Positions 52,510 to 62,667 of a DNA stretch of 64,000 nucleotides are shown here, piece by piece. Every line of letters starts with the position of its first letter. Positions within the stretch are counted from its first letter, which is position 1. The stretch is from Sphingobium sp. WTD-1 (lineage in GTDB: Bacteria > Pseudomonadota > Alphaproteobacteria > Sphingomonadales > Sphingomonadaceae). Where the stretch lies: the NCBI RefSeq assembly GCF_030128825.1, contig NZ_CP119127.1:2666001-2730000 (forward strand), written 5' to 3'. The position numbers and the translations under genes were made by a program. Under the pieces are notes generated by a model, which worked only from the letters and a program-made list of their open reading frames with translations, was not told the DNA's origin and ran no database searches.

Positions 52510-53121
52510 TCAATTCTCTGTGGAAATTCCATCTTTGTCTGTCAGGTAAAATGCAATTGCCAATCTTGCGCGGAGTGCCTGGTTGCTGATCCTTATTTTT
52601 ATGTTGCCGGCTAAGGATCTGCATGCGGTGGCATTGTTTTTTAGAGTTTTTAGCATTTTATTTTCAGCGTCGCTGCTGAATTTTGTCATGAAAATTCGAA
52701 ATATCTCGCCTGAATTTTTACGCACTTCGCATTCGCTGAAGACATTCAGCAACATGCCTTCCCGGCCGTCATTATTCCCCCACGCCAATGCCATTTCTAT
52801 GTCGGTAACGGGTTTCGCATCCTGCAGGTTCGGAACCGGCCTGGACGCATATTTATCCTTCAATAGTGCTTCGGACAACGCGCCTCGGAAGTTCCAATAA
52901 TCCCAATTGCCAGATTGATCGCAGCCGGACCGGGGAACGACCGATTCAAGCTCTTTGTAGATTAGGCCTGGCCCGTCCCAACTGACCCAAGCCCTCATTC
53001 GCTCGGCATCATATTGAACCAGACATTCGGCAAAAATGCCTAACGAATTGGAGGCGCGCGCGTCACTGGCTGAAATCGAAAATCCGAAAATGATGATGAG
53101 CATGTAAAAGATGGTTTTCAT
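52510..53121 (-). CDS. secreted hypothetical protein, AT-rich
   Basis: A 203-residue protein with a signal peptide (MKTIFYMLIIIFGFSISASD, cleaved near ARA) and a mature part with four to five cysteines (ECLV, SGCDQ, SECEV, TACRS), likely disulfide-bonded. No family is recognised with certainty. Base composition is far lower in GC than the flanking recG and MscS genes (some lines near 40 percent), which points to horizontal acquisition. It is a single gene with no partner nearby. Confidence 0.7.
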   Translation of the reverse strand: MKTIFYMLIIIFGFSISASDARASNSLGIFAECLVQYDAERMRAWVSWDGPGLIYKELESVVPRSGCDQSGNWDYWNFRGALSEALLKDKYASRPVPNLQDAKPVTDIEMALAWGNNDGREGMLLNVFSECEVRKNSGEIFRIFMTKFSSDAENKMLKTLKNNATACRSLAGNIKIRISNQALRARLAIAFYLTDKDGISTEN

Positions 53122-53292
53122 GACACAATCTCCATCATCGGTTCATCCATTTGCGCGATACTTTTAATAATAGGAAGGGCCTGCCAAACGTCATTCGACA
53201 ACAATGAAAGGAAATTTCGGAAGGCAATAGGGTATCTAAAAACCCTGCTGCACCTGCGAAACAAAATGTGGGGCGGTCGCGTTGCCCTTGGC

Positions 53293-54369
53293 ATGACCGA
53301 CATCAGCCTGACCTATATCACGCCGATGGCCGCCCTTTCGATCGCGCTGTCGGTGGTCGTCGCTTTCGCCGTTCATGGCGCGCTTTACTGGATTGCAGTG
53401 CGGATCGTCCGCCGGGCGCGGATCGAGCCTCTGTTGTTGCCGGCCATCTTCCAGCCAACGCGCTGGCTGGTGGTGCTGCTGGCGCTGGGGGCGGGGCTCA
53501 AGTCGATCGAGATGGGGCCGCGGATCGAGGATATCTGGTCGATCGGGGCAAGGATGGTGTTTGCGCTGTTGGTCGGATGGCTGGTGTTTCGCGCGATGCG
53601 GGCGGGCAAGGCGATGCTGGAGGCGCGTGCCGACATCAGCGTCGAGGATAATCTGAAGGCGCGGCGGCAGCGCACCAAGATCAGCATCCTCTATCGCATC
53701 TGCCAGTGCATCGTCGGCTTCTTCGTGATCGCGATGATGCTGATCGCCATTCCGGGCGTGCGGACGATCGGCGTGTCGCTGATGGCATCGGCAGGCCTCG
53801 CCGCGCTGGCGGTGGGCGCGGCGGCGCAACCGGCGCTCAAGAATCTGATCGCCGGCATCCAAATGGCCTTTTCCGAGCCGATCCGGCTGGACGATGTCGT
53901 CATCATCGAAGGGGAATGGGGGCGGATCGAGGAGATCAGGCTGACCTATGTGATCGTGCGCATCTGGGACGATAGGCGCATGGTGGTGCCGGTGTCCTAT
54001 TTTCTGGAAAAGCCCTTCCAGAACTGGACCACGAAGACATCGGACCTGCTGGGCACCGTCTTCCTCTATGTCGATCCGACCGCCGATATCGAGCGGATCC
54101 GCGCGCGCTTCGTCGAGGCGGTGAAGGCGAACGGGCGCTGGGACGGACGGGTGGCGATCCTGCAGGTGACCGATCACCGTGCCGATGCGCTGGAGCTGCG
54201 CGGGCTGTTGTCGGCGCGCAATGCCGGGATCGCCTTCGACCTGCGCTGCGAGGTGCGGGAGGCTATGCTGACCTTCCTGCGGACCGACATGCCCGAGGCG
54301 CTGGTACGTGGGCGTCAGACGCTGGAGAGGGATGAGGCCTTTACCAGGCGGTCCGGCGTGGTGGGATGA
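53293..54369 (+). CDS. MscS family small-conductance mechanosensitive channel
   Basis: A 358-residue inner-membrane protein. Four hydrophobic segments at about residues 10-155 precede the pore helix (GVSLMASAGLAALAVGAAAQ near residue 160), then NLIAGIQMAFSEPIRLDDVV, the MscS beta domain signature. It would open on membrane tension to release solutes. An ATG 27 bases upstream is an alternative start; neither has a strong ribosome binding site. The 3' end overlaps the PilZ gene on the other strand by 29 bases. Confidence 0.88.
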   Translation: MTDISLTYITPMAALSIALSVVVAFAVHGALYWIAVRIVRRARIEPLLLPAIFQPTRWLVVLLALGAGLKSIEMGPRIEDIWSIGARMVFALLVGWLVFRAMRAGKAMLEARADISVEDNLKARRQRTKISILYRICQCIVGFFVIAMMLIAIPGVRTIGVSLMASAGLAALAVGAAAQPALKNLIAGIQMAFSEPIRLDDVVIIEGEWGRIEEIRLTYVIVRIWDDRRMVVPVSYFLEKPFQNWTTKTSDLLGTVFLYVDPTADIERIRARFVEAVKANGRWDGRVAILQVTDHRADALELRGLLSARNAGIAFDLRCEVREAMLTFLRTDMPEALVRGRQTLERDEAFTRRSGVVG

Positions 54370-54697
54370 GCGCCATCATGGCGTCATAGCCGGCAGTCGG
54401 AACTGGCTCGGCAAATTCGAGGCCGATGCGGCCTTCCTCGCTCCAACGGACGAGGGCGCGACGATCCTTGAGCACCGGCAGCCAGATCAGCACCCGGCCG
54501 CTCAGCGTGAGCAACTCTTCCGTGCGGCACATCAGGCCGAGCGGCGAGATGTTGATGATCCGCACGCCATGGGTGCGGCCTTCTGCAGTGATGTGGCTGA
54601 CCATGTCGACCAGGTCGCGCGCCGCCCGCCGCTGATCGACGGACGGGTCGCGCGACCGCATGACATGGCCAAGATTGGCGAAAACCGAGGAGGACAT
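54341..54697 (-). CDS. PilZ domain protein
   Basis: A 118-residue single-domain protein. The c-di-GMP-binding features are RRAAR near residue 23 and the NISPLG box (D/N-x-S-x-x-G) near residue 49, followed by LVRWSEEGRIGLEF near residue 80. The spacing between the two motifs is compatible with PilZ. With the EAL phosphodiesterase at 38.7 kb it suggests active c-di-GMP signalling. It is 76 bases downstream of tyrS on the same strand. Confidence 0.82.
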   Translation of the reverse strand: MSSSVFANLGHVMRSRDPSVDQRRAARDLVDMVSHITAEGRTHGVRIINISPLGLMCRTEELLTLSGRVLIWLPVLKDRRALVRWSEEGRIGLEFAEPVPTAGYDAMMALIPPRRTAW

Positions 54698-54773
54698 GGG
54701 TTTCAGCCTAGCGGGCGGAAAGTGGAGGCTTTCCTACCTGTTAGCGTTAACTGGGCTGAAACCCTGTTTGTCC

Positions 54774-55991
54774 TCAGGCGGTGACCAGACCGTGCTTCTT
54801 GGCGCCAAAGCTGAGCTTGTCGCCGGCCTTGAGCGTGACGGCCGGGTCGGTGACGACTGCGCCATTCACCTTGATCGCGCCCTCGGCCAGCTTGCGGCGG
54901 ACTTCCTTGTTGGAGGTCGCAAAACCAAGGCCGGTGGTCGCCTGGATGACGGTCAGCCCCTCGGCGCCCAGCGCAACGGTGGGCAGGTTGGCGTCCGACG
55001 CGCCTTCCTCGAAGGTCTTGCGCGCGGTTTCGGCGGCCAGAGCGGCGGCTTCGATGCCACGGCAGAGCGCGGTGGCCTCGTTCGCCAGGATCTTCTTGGC
55101 CTCGTTGATCTCCGCGCCCTGCAGCGCGGCGAGGCGGTTGACCTCGTCCATCGGCAGATCGGTGAACAGGCGCAGCCGGTTGAATACGTCGGCATCGGCG
55201 GTGTTGCGCCAGAACTGCCAATAATCATAGTCGGACAGCTGATCCTGGTTCAGCCAGACGGCGCCGCCCACGGTCTTGCCCATCTTGGTGCCGTCGGCAT
55301 TGGTCAGCAGCGGCGTGGTGAGGCCGAACACCTGCGTGCCGTCCACGCGGCGGGCCAGTTCGACGCCGTTGACGATATTGCCCCACTGGTCCGATCCGCC
55401 CATCTGCAGGCGGCAATCGCTGCGGCGCGACAGCTCCAGGAAGTCATAGGCCTGGAGGATCATGTAGTTGAATTCGAGGAAGCTGAGCGACTGCTCGCGA
55501 TCGAGGCGCAGCTTCACGCTGTCGAAGCTCAGCATCCGGTTGACGGAGAAATGCTGGCCGATGTCGCGCAGGAACGGGATATATTCGAGCTTGTCGAGCC
55601 AGTCGGCATTGTCGACCATGATCGCGTCGGTCGGGCCGTCGCCGAAGGTCAGGAAGCGTTCGAACACGCGCTTGATGCTGGCGACATTTTCCTGGATCAG
55701 GTCGACGGTCAGCAGCTTGCGCGCCTCATCCTTGAAGCTGGGATCGCCGATCTTGCCGGTGCCGCCGCCCATCAGGACGATCGGCTTGTGACCTGCCTTC
55801 TGCAGCTGGCGCAGCATCATGATCGACACGAGGTGGCCGACATGAAGCGACGGCGCAGTCGGGTCGAAGCCGATATAGCCCGGCACCACCTGTTTGGCGG
55901 CCATGGCATCAAGCCCTTCCGCGTCGGTCAGCTGGTGGATGTAGCCGCGTGCTTCGAGCAGGCGGAGGAGATCGGACTGATAGTTGCTCAT
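54774..55991 (-). CDS. tyrS: tyrosyl-tRNA synthetase
   Basis: A 405-residue class I synthetase. HIGH-like PSLHVGHL near residue 46, GGSDQWGNI near residue 195, KMSKS-like KMGKT near residue 237 and the C-terminal S4 RNA-binding domain ([15 protein letters not shown] near residue 365). ATG at 55991 gives the standard [12 protein letters not shown] start; the longer frame would enter anmK's upstream region. Divergent from anmK with a 55-base gap. Confidence 0.96.
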   Translation of the reverse strand: MSNYQSDLLRLLEARGYIHQLTDAEGLDAMAAKQVVPGYIGFDPTAPSLHVGHLVSIMMLRQLQKAGHKPIVLMGGGTGKIGDPSFKDEARKLLTVDLIQENVASIKRVFERFLTFGDGPTDAIMVDNADWLDKLEYIPFLRDIGQHFSVNRMLSFDSVKLRLDREQSLSFLEFNYMILQAYDFLELSRRSDCRLQMGGSDQWGNIVNGVELARRVDGTQVFGLTTPLLTNADGTKMGKTVGGAVWLNQDQLSDYDYWQFWRNTADADVFNRLRLFTDLPMDEVNRLAALQGAEINEAKKILANEATALCRGIEAAALAAETARKTFEEGASDANLPTVALGAEGLTVIQATTGLGFATSNKEVRRKLAEGAIKVNGAVVTDPAVTLKAGDKLSFGAKKHGLVTA

Positions 55992-56046
55992 GACGCGCGC
56001 CTGTAGCATTGGGGCAGCAACTGGAAAAGAGGCGGAGTTTTCGATC

Positions 56047-57132
56047 ATGTTGGCAATCGGTCTGATGTCCGGCACCTCGCGCGACGGGATTGACGCCGCG
56101 CTGATCGAGACGGACGGCAAGGGCCAGGCCGAGGCAATCATTTTCCACGCCCAGCCCTACAGCGATGATTTTCGCGAGCGTCTGGCTGCCGCCTGTGCGC
56201 GGGCGATGGCGATGGAGGCGCCGGGTGATGACCCCCTGATCCGCGCGGTGGAGATGGACCTCACCAATTTCCATATCGATGCGATTGCCGACATGCTGGG
56301 CCGCAGCGGCCATGTGGCGGAGGATATCGGGGTGATCGGCTTCCATGGTCATACCGTTGCCCACCGACCCGAGCGGCGCTGGACCTGGCAGATTGGCGAC
56401 GGCGCGGTGCTGGCGGGCGCGTTCGGCATTCCCGTGGTCGCCGACCTGCGCAGTGCTGATGTGCGCGCGGGCGGGCAGGGGGCGCCGTTGATGCCGGTCT
56501 ATCATCGGGCATTGTCCGATGGTCTGGCCAAGCCGGTCGGCATCCTCAACCTGGGTGGGGTGGCGAACATCACCGCGATCGGATCGGACGGCAGCCTGGT
56601 TGCCTTCGACACCGGCATGGCGAGCGGCCTGATCGACAACTGGATGCAGGCGCATGGGGATGCCGCCTATGATGCGGGCGGCGCGACCGCCGCGCAGGGC
56701 CAGGTGGACGAAGTGCGGCTGGCGGCGATGATGGCCGATCCCTGGTTCGCCGCGCCGCCGCCCAAGAGCATCGACCGCGAGGCCTTCACCATCGCGCCGG
56801 TCGAGGGATTGTCGCTTGCGGATGGGGCGGCGACACTGACCGCCTTTTCCGCGCAGGCGGTGGCGCGCGGTGTTGACCATCTGCCCGAACGGCCGGCGCG
56901 CATCTATGTGGCGGGGGGCGGGCGTCATAATGCGACGCTGATGGCGATGCTGGCGTCGCGGACCTGCGCCGATGTCCGGTCGGTGGACGAACTGGGCTGG
57001 GATGGCGACGCGCTGGAGGCGCAAGGCTTTGCCTATATGGCGGTGCGGCACCTCAATGGCCTGCCGATCAGCTTTCCCGGCACCACCGGCGCACCGGAAC
57101 CGATGACCGGCGGCGTGCTGTTCCAGCCCTGA
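56047..57132 (+). CDS. anmK: anhydro-N-acetylmuramic acid kinase
   Basis: A 361-residue sugar kinase that opens and phosphorylates anhydroMurNAc for peptidoglycan recycling. The ATP-binding [12 protein letters not shown] block is at residues 5-16, [10 protein letters not shown] near residue 99, and NLGGVANIT near residue 175 and [11 protein letters not shown] near residue 295 are further family motifs. Start ATG 56047 follows GGAG. It is divergent from tyrS. Confidence 0.96.
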   Translation: MLAIGLMSGTSRDGIDAALIETDGKGQAEAIIFHAQPYSDDFRERLAAACARAMAMEAPGDDPLIRAVEMDLTNFHIDAIADMLGRSGHVAEDIGVIGFHGHTVAHRPERRWTWQIGDGAVLAGAFGIPVVADLRSADVRAGGQGAPLMPVYHRALSDGLAKPVGILNLGGVANITAIGSDGSLVAFDTGMASGLIDNWMQAHGDAAYDAGGATAAQGQVDEVRLAAMMADPWFAAPPPKSIDREAFTIAPVEGLSLADGAATLTAFSAQAVARGVDHLPERPARIYVAGGGRHNATLMAMLASRTCADVRSVDELGWDGDALEAQGFAYMAVRHLNGLPISFPGTTGAPEPMTGGVLFQP

Positions 57133-57170
57133 AAAAGGGGGATGGGGCGGCCGGGCGCCGCCCCTGATCC

Positions 57171-59846
57171 TTATTGGCGCAGACGCTCGATCGCCTGGGC
57201 AAGGGCGACATAGAGCTTGCCCATGTCGGACGAGAGGATGGCGACGCCCAGAGCATTGCCATCGCGCGCCGACAGGATGATCCGCAGCATCGCCTCGAAA
57301 TCGTGGATGTAGCGGTTCACATGCTCGCGGAAATCGGCGTCATTGTCGTAATGGAGCGCGATTTCGCGAGACTCGCCGGCGTCGAGCAGCTTGACCGCGC
57401 GACGGGTGAAGACGCCGCGATCGCCCTTGAGATAGGCCGACCAGTTGGTGTCGGTCACATCGTTGGACAGGATCTTGGCGACGTCGATCGCGGTGCTGTT
57501 GAGCGATTCGATCAGCAGGGCGGAGCGGCGCGAGAAATGGTCGCGGTCGCGTTCCTCGGCGGCGCGACCGCCTTCCTCGATCCGCTGTTCCAGCACGGCG
57601 CTGGTATCGGCGATCGTCATCAACTGGCGGGTCAGCCGGTCCGAGGCATTGTGCGCGGCGCGCACGGCCTCTTCCGCGACATCGGCCAGCTTCTCGATCT
57701 GGGCCGAAACCTGATCGCCGACCGCCTGCTGCATCGCCTGCTCGCTGGCTTCGGCCAGGTTCTGCACCGCGTCGGGGATGGCCCGGCCGAGCGCCTGACG
57801 GGCGCGCTCGGCGGCCTGTTCGGCGGTGTCCTTGACGCGGAGCAGCGCGGTGATGAGCAGCGGGCCGGCACCTTCGGTGATGCGGGTCGTGTCCTCATGC
57901 GCGGCGTCGAGCGCGGTGCGTAGCTTTTCCACCAGTTCGCGGTTGGATTCGATGCCGCTCTGGGTGCTTTCGAGCCATTCGGAGAGACGGCGACCCTGGC
58001 CGCGCAGCATCTCCTCGGCTTCCTGGGTGCGGCCGACCAGCGCTTCCGAAATGGCTTCCAGCCGTTCCAGCTCGGGCGTCGCGGCGCCCAGCATGGCGCG
58101 GCTGGTTTCCAGTCGGGCGTCGAAGCGGGCGAGCGCGCCGGGGTAGGTTTCGTCCAGTTCGCGTACGCTGGAGTCGAGCGCGACCATCAGCGTTTCGGCA
58201 TTGCCGATCAGCTTTTCGGCGGTGGTGCCGCCGTCATGCAGCGCCGTGTCGATCCGGCGGGTTTCCTCGGTCAGGCGGGTCAGCGCGTCGGTCAGCTTCT
58301 GGCTGCGGGCGAGGGCATTATCCTCCAGCGCGGCAAAGCGGGCCTCGGCCTGGTCGATCGTCTGGTTGAGCGTGCCGTGCAGCCCGGCCATCAGGCTGCG
58401 CTGTCCTTCGACCAGATCGTTAATCTGGTGCAGGCGGCTTTCGACTTCGCCAATATCGTCGGCAAGGCCGGCGACGGTATCGGTGCCGATCGCGGCGATG
58501 CTGTCGCGCGAGCGGGTGATGAGGCTGTCGAGCGCACCGGCCTGATCGCGCAGCCCGGCATCGGTCAGAGCGAGCGTTTCGCGGGCCTGAAGCAGGGTGG
58601 CGTCGAGCCGCTGGCGCAGATCGTCCTCGATCGAGCCGAGATCCTGACCCAGCGCAGCGAGCGCATTCTGGCTGGTGGCGGTGATGCTGGCCTGGGCACG
58701 GGCGACCAGCGCCTCCAGCGTGGCGCGCTGGGTCGAAAGTCCTTCCTGCGCGCGCTCCATCGTGTCGCGCACCTGATCCATCGAGGTTTCGAGGCGACCG
58801 CGCAGCGATGCCTCGACCAGATCGAGATCCTGGGTGAGGGCGCGGACCGCGCCGTCGCTGGTTTCGCCGAGCGACAGGGCGACGCGGCTGACCAGCGCCT
58901 CCAGCGCGGCCGACTGCGTATCGATATCCTGCCGGGTCTGCTCCATCGCGGCCCGCGCGCTCTGCGCCGATGTCTCGATCCGCCCGGCGGCGATGTCGGC
59001 CAGGCCGTTCACCTCGTCGGTGGCGCTGCGGGTCGTCTCCTGCAACTGGCCAAGCTGGCTCGACAGGCTCTTGGTCGCGGACAGGGTGCGGGTGCGGGTG
59101 TCGTCGGACAGTTCGCCCAGCGCGTGGAGACGCGCTTCGAGCGTGTCGATCCGTTCGGCCAGCGCATGGCCATTGTCCATGATCTGCGCGGCCATGCGCA
59201 CGGATCGTTCTTCGAGCTGCGGCATGGCGGCGATCAGCGCGTCCATCCGTGCGACCAGGGCGGTGCCGGCCCGCTCGGCGCTTTCGGCGCGATCGGCGGT
59301 GGTCTGGGCGCGGCCGGCGATCAGTTCGGCCGATGCCTCCATATTGCTGCTGGCGGCGGCGCCATAGCTGTCGAGCAGTTCGGCCTGATCCTGCATCGTC
59401 TGGCGTGCGGATTCGAGCCGGTCGGCGATCCGGCCGAGGCGCAGTTCGAGCAGTTCGGCCTCGGTCCGCAGCGCATGGGCGGTATCGAGATAGCGGCGGG
59501 ATTCGGCGCGGCTGTTACGCACGATCAGCAGATAGGCGATGCCGAGCAGGCTGATCGGCACCAGCAGCGTGGCGACGAGCGCGGGCCAGGCGGCCGGGCC
59601 GGCCCGCCACTGATCCGATACGATCGTTGCCCAGAGCGCGAAGCCGAGCCAGAGCGCGGCCAGCAGGCCGAGCCCGATCCGGGCATTGCGCACCAGCTTT
59701 TCGCCTTCCCCCTGCGCGTCGTCAGGGGCATCATCAATGTCCAGTACGGCCTGCTTCAATAGCAGGATGTCATCCGCGGCCGGCGCGTTGCCGGTCGCGT
59801 TTCCCTCGTCTCGCCAGAATTCGACGATTGTGCTGCCCCCATTCAT
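57171..59846 (-). CDS. giant membrane-anchored coiled-coil protein (891 residues)
   Basis: An N-terminal cytoplasmic stretch of about 50 residues is followed by two hydrophobic segments (about 55-75 and 86-108), then some 650 residues of almost unbroken helical heptads rich in Ala, Glu, Arg and Gln, and a conserved C-terminal module of about 120 residues (SAYLKGDRGVFTRRAVKLL, then NRYIHDFEAMLRIIL). The layout is similar in size and order to the polarity factor TipN of Caulobacter, but I cannot confirm homology. No catalytic motif is seen. It is divergent from the Hpt-like gene (81 bases apart). Confidence 0.8.
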   Translation of the reverse strand: MNGGSTIVEFWRDEGNATGNAPAADDILLLKQAVLDIDDAPDDAQGEGEKLVRNARIGLGLLAALWLGFALWATIVSDQWRAGPAAWPALVATLLVPISLLGIAYLLIVRNSRAESRRYLDTAHALRTEAELLELRLGRIADRLESARQTMQDQAELLDSYGAAASSNMEASAELIAGRAQTTADRAESAERAGTALVARMDALIAAMPQLEERSVRMAAQIMDNGHALAERIDTLEARLHALGELSDDTRTRTLSATKSLSSQLGQLQETTRSATDEVNGLADIAAGRIETSAQSARAAMEQTRQDIDTQSAALEALVSRVALSLGETSDGAVRALTQDLDLVEASLRGRLETSMDQVRDTMERAQEGLSTQRATLEALVARAQASITATSQNALAALGQDLGSIEDDLRQRLDATLLQARETLALTDAGLRDQAGALDSLITRSRDSIAAIGTDTVAGLADDIGEVESRLHQINDLVEGQRSLMAGLHGTLNQTIDQAEARFAALEDNALARSQKLTDALTRLTEETRRIDTALHDGGTTAEKLIGNAETLMVALDSSVRELDETYPGALARFDARLETSRAMLGAATPELERLEAISEALVGRTQEAEEMLRGQGRRLSEWLESTQSGIESNRELVEKLRTALDAAHEDTTRITEGAGPLLITALLRVKDTAEQAAERARQALGRAIPDAVQNLAEASEQAMQQAVGDQVSAQIEKLADVAEEAVRAAHNASDRLTRQLMTIADTSAVLEQRIEEGGRAAEERDRDHFSRRSALLIESLNSTAIDVAKILSNDVTDTNWSAYLKGDRGVFTRRAVKLLDAGESREIALHYDNDADFREHVNRYIHDFEAMLRIILSARDGNALGVAILSSDMGKLYVALAQAIERLRQ

Positions 59847-59927
59847 GGGTGTGATCCTATCATCTTTTCCGTCTGCGCAAATGCCTTGTTACCAAAACTT
59901 AACGCAATTTCGATAGCTTCCGTCCCC

Positions 59928-60230
59928 ATGTCCTATGATCCTGGCGCTCTTAATGCGGCATTGGCCGCCGCCGTCGGCGAAGACGCGGTGCTGATCGCCG
60001 ATCTGCGCGTGGCTTTCCTTGAAAGCGCAGAGCGCCATCTCGACCTGATGAGCCGGGCGCGCTGCGACGCCAATTGGGAATTGGCGGCCTGGCGTTTGAA
60101 AGGTCTGGCGGCGAGTTTCGGCCTGACCAGCCTGATGGCGCTGGCGGACGAGGCGGTCGAGGCCGCGCCGGGCGATCCGCGCGTCTTGCAGCGTTTGCGC
60201 AGCACGATCGCGCTGTTGCAGCAGGGCTGA
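59928..60230 (+). CDS. Hpt-like protein lacking the phospho-accepting histidine
   Basis: A 100-residue helical protein with the Hpt signature WRLKGLAASFGL at residues 55-66. The canonical motif has His before the x-Leu-Lys-Gly; here that position is Trp55 (codon TGG at 60090). Helix ends with VLQRLRSTIALLQQG. A catalytic phosphotransfer role is therefore unlikely, and it may act as a decoy or adaptor. ATG at 59928 is used. Two His residues elsewhere (His37) do not fit the Hpt geometry. Confidence 0.78.
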   Translation: MSYDPGALNAALAAAVGEDAVLIADLRVAFLESAERHLDLMSRARCDANWELAAWRLKGLAASFGLTSLMALADEAVEAAPGDPRVLQRLRSTIALLQQG

Positions 60231-60331
60231 CCGACGGCTTGAAACCGGCGATTTGAAAGCACCTGCTTGCGCTGCGTCGTTCGGCTTGCAAGAAGATCGT
60301 CGCAATCAAAACGGGTCGGTTTCCAGACAAT

Positions 60332-61504
60332 ATGACATTCGCGGCCATTCTCAGTGCCAGCCGGGCTTCAAGTGATTCGCCTGCAGCGCTTCGCGCTACC
60401 CTGCATTTCGCCGGCCAGACGCTGGTCGAATATCAGGCGCGACAGGCGGTCCGGGCCGGTGCGGACCGGATCATGATCCTGGTCAGCGTCATCACGCCGG
60501 CCATTTCGCAGGCGGTCGATCGGCTGAGCGCGGACGGCATTGCGGTCGCCCTGATCCGCGACATGGTGTCGATGGTGCGCGATGCGCCACGCGATGCCGA
60601 TGTGCTACTGGTGGCCGATGGCGCGGTGGTGGCACAGGGCCATTATGATGCGCTGGCGGGGCAGGCGGGCAATGCTTTGCTTGTCACCGACGACAGCCGC
60701 GCCAGCGCGCCGTTCGAGCGCATTGACGCAGGCCAGCGCTGGGCCGGGCTGGCGCGGATCAATCCGGCGCTGCTGTTCGGCACGCTGGACATGATCGGCG
60801 ACTGGGATCTGGCGCTGACGCTGGTGCGATCGGCGGTGCAGGGCGGTGCGGTGCGAATCACCGTGCCGCAGGATGATCTGCTGGAAGGCCGAGTCGCGCT
60901 GGTCGACGGGCAGGAACAGGCGGACCTGGCCGCGCAGGCGGTGATGTCGACCGGGACGCGGTCGGGATCGTCCAGCCGCGGCGGGATCGAACATTATCTG
61001 TTCGGGCCGCTGGCCCGGCTGCTCGGCCCAGCGCTGATGCGCAGCCAGGTGCCGGCAATGCAGGTGCGGATCGGTTCGATCGCGCTGGCCGGCATTGCGC
61101 TGATGCCGCTGGAACTGGGCTGGCCGGGCGCCGGGCTCAGCCTGTTGCTGCTCGCCCTGCTGCTGGCGGAATTGGCCGATCGGCTCGATGAAATGGCGCT
61201 GCGCCGGCCGCCGAGCGGCTGGATCGCCTTTCTGGCGCCGGGGCTGGCGCTGATCGGGGTGATGCTGTCGGGCAGCGGGATGGTGCCAAACTATCTGGCG
61301 CTGCTGTTGGGCATCATCACGGTTGCCGATCGCTGGCGCCGGACCGGGGCAGCGCGCCCCTGGATGATCTTCACGCCGGGCACCGCGCTTTCGGTGCTGC
61401 TGGCAGCCCTGCTGACGGGCGCGGAGGCACTTGGTTTCGACGTTGCGATGCTTGCGGCAATCGGATCAATCGGGGCGATCATCCTGTCGCGTCGGGGCGG
61501 ATGA
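60332..61504 (+). CDS. membrane protein with nucleotidyltransferase-like N-terminus
   Basis: A 390-residue protein. The N-terminal 200 residues contain FAGQTLVEYQARQAVRAGAD near residue 26, VLLVADGAVV near residue 90 and a DGxxx-like layout that resembles NTP-transferase (MobA/CofC) folds, although the metal-binding residues are not clearly conserved. The C-terminal 160 residues have five to six hydrophobic segments. This could be a membrane-bound nucleotide-sugar or phospholipid-type enzyme or a sensor. No known family is assigned. Follows the Hpt-like gene on the same strand by 101 bases. Confidence 0.6.
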   Translation: MTFAAILSASRASSDSPAALRATLHFAGQTLVEYQARQAVRAGADRIMILVSVITPAISQAVDRLSADGIAVALIRDMVSMVRDAPRDADVLLVADGAVVAQGHYDALAGQAGNALLVTDDSRASAPFERIDAGQRWAGLARINPALLFGTLDMIGDWDLALTLVRSAVQGGAVRITVPQDDLLEGRVALVDGQEQADLAAQAVMSTGTRSGSSSRGGIEHYLFGPLARLLGPALMRSQVPAMQVRIGSIALAGIALMPLELGWPGAGLSLLLLALLLAELADRLDEMALRRPPSGWIAFLAPGLALIGVMLSGSGMVPNYLALLLGIITVADRWRRTGAARPWMIFTPGTALSVLLAALLTGAEALGFDVAMLAAIGSIGAIILSRRGG

Positions 61505-61569
61505 TTTTTGTCGCTCCGCGACGCGTGAATTTGCTTTCAGGGTTTAGTGCATTTTAACGACGTGGGGTT

Positions 61570-62667
61570 ATGCTGCCTTGCATGAGCGCCCACACGTCCC
61601 TTGCCGGATCCATCATGGCGGACAGCTGGCCCATGGCACATGTCATGGCCGGCATGTCGGCCGTGCCCGTCGGCCATGCGATTGATCTCGCCTTTTTCTT
61701 CCCGGTCGAGGACCGGGCGCGCCATGATGCGCTGATCGCCGGGACGCGCCGTCATCTGGGCGGATGCCTGACCGCGATCGAGACCGCGCTGCGGCTGAGC
61801 CTGGCAGGCGATCCTGCAATTGCCGCCGCGCTGGGGCGTTGGCCCGATGGGTTGTGCTGGCCGACCATCTGTGCGCAGCCGACCCTGCTGGGGCCGGCCC
61901 TGCTGGCCCATATGCAGATGCGCGCGGGGGTGAGCCTGTTGCTGCGGCAGATCGGGCGCCCCGATGGCGAGCCGCCGGAACAGCCCGAGGCCGAATCGAT
62001 CCTGTCGTCGGACGATCCCGAAATTGGCGATGCGATCGTCGCGCTGGCGCTGGCCGAGGGGCAGTGGCAGGCGATGGGGGGCGAGGATCAGCCGATGCGC
62101 CCCGATCTGCCGGCCGAACATTTCGCCGAACTGGTGTGGACGGCGGCCGCCTGTCTGGCGGCGGTGGTGCAGCGGACCGCGCTGGAGCCCGACAATCAAT
62201 TGCTCGGCGCGTTCGAGCGGGCGGGCTGGGCACTGCTCGCCAGCCATGACGAAAGCAATGGCCCGATCGCGGCCGCCGACCAACTGGTGCGCCGATTGGG
62301 ACCGCAGGCCGATGCGCCTGACCTTCTGGGCGCGGCGCTGGGGCAGCGGCGTTTCCTGCTGTTCGCGGCGCTGGCTGGGCGACGGCTGCGCCTCGGCACC
62401 GCACAGGTGACGGACATATTGATCATGGGGCCGGTGATGCAGGTGGCGACACTGTGCCGGGCGCTGGGCGGAACCGGGGCGGATTATCGACATCTGCTGC
62501 TGGCGCTGCGGCCGGTGCGGCCGGGCCTGTCCGACGCGGTGATCGTGGCCGAGGCCGACCAATATCAATTGCTGAGCGATGGGAAGGCGGAAGCCGTGGT
62601 GGGCGCCTTGCGTGCGCCGGCCGCCTTCCGCGCGAAGCTGGATCATTTGCGGCGCGTCACGGGATGA
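61570..62667 (+). CDS. helical hypothetical protein (possibly DUF2336-like)
   Basis: A 365-residue protein, mainly alanine- and leucine-rich helices without signal peptide. Its length and its position next to an atypical sensor kinase suggest DUF2336, a HEAT-like alphaproteobacterial family, but this is uncertain. Internal motifs include PDLPAEHFAELVWTAAACL near residue 178 and GAALGQRRFLLFAALAGRRL near residue 258. Its stop overlaps the kinase start (ATGA), so they are translated together. Confidence 0.6.
   Translation: MLPCMSAHTSLAGSIMADSWPMAHVMAGMSAVPVGHAIDLAFFFPVEDRARHDALIAGTRRHLGGCLTAIETALRLSLAGDPAIAAALGRWPDGLCWPTICAQPTLLGPALLAHMQMRAGVSLLLRQIGRPDGEPPEQPEAESILSSDDPEIGDAIVALALAEGQWQAMGGEDQPMRPDLPAEHFAELVWTAAACLAAVVQRTALEPDNQLLGAFERAGWALLASHDESNGPIAAADQLVRRLGPQADAPDLLGAALGQRRFLLFAALAGRRLRLGTAQVTDILIMGPVMQVATLCRALGGTGADYRHLLLALRPVRPGLSDAVIVAEADQYQLLSDGKAEAVVGALRAPAAFRAKLDHLRRVTG

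Noticed and set aside
53266..53292. Longer N-terminus for the MscS channel
   Set aside because: The extra nine residues (MWGGRVALG) add nothing to the family core and the site has no ribosome binding sequence, though it cannot be fully excluded.
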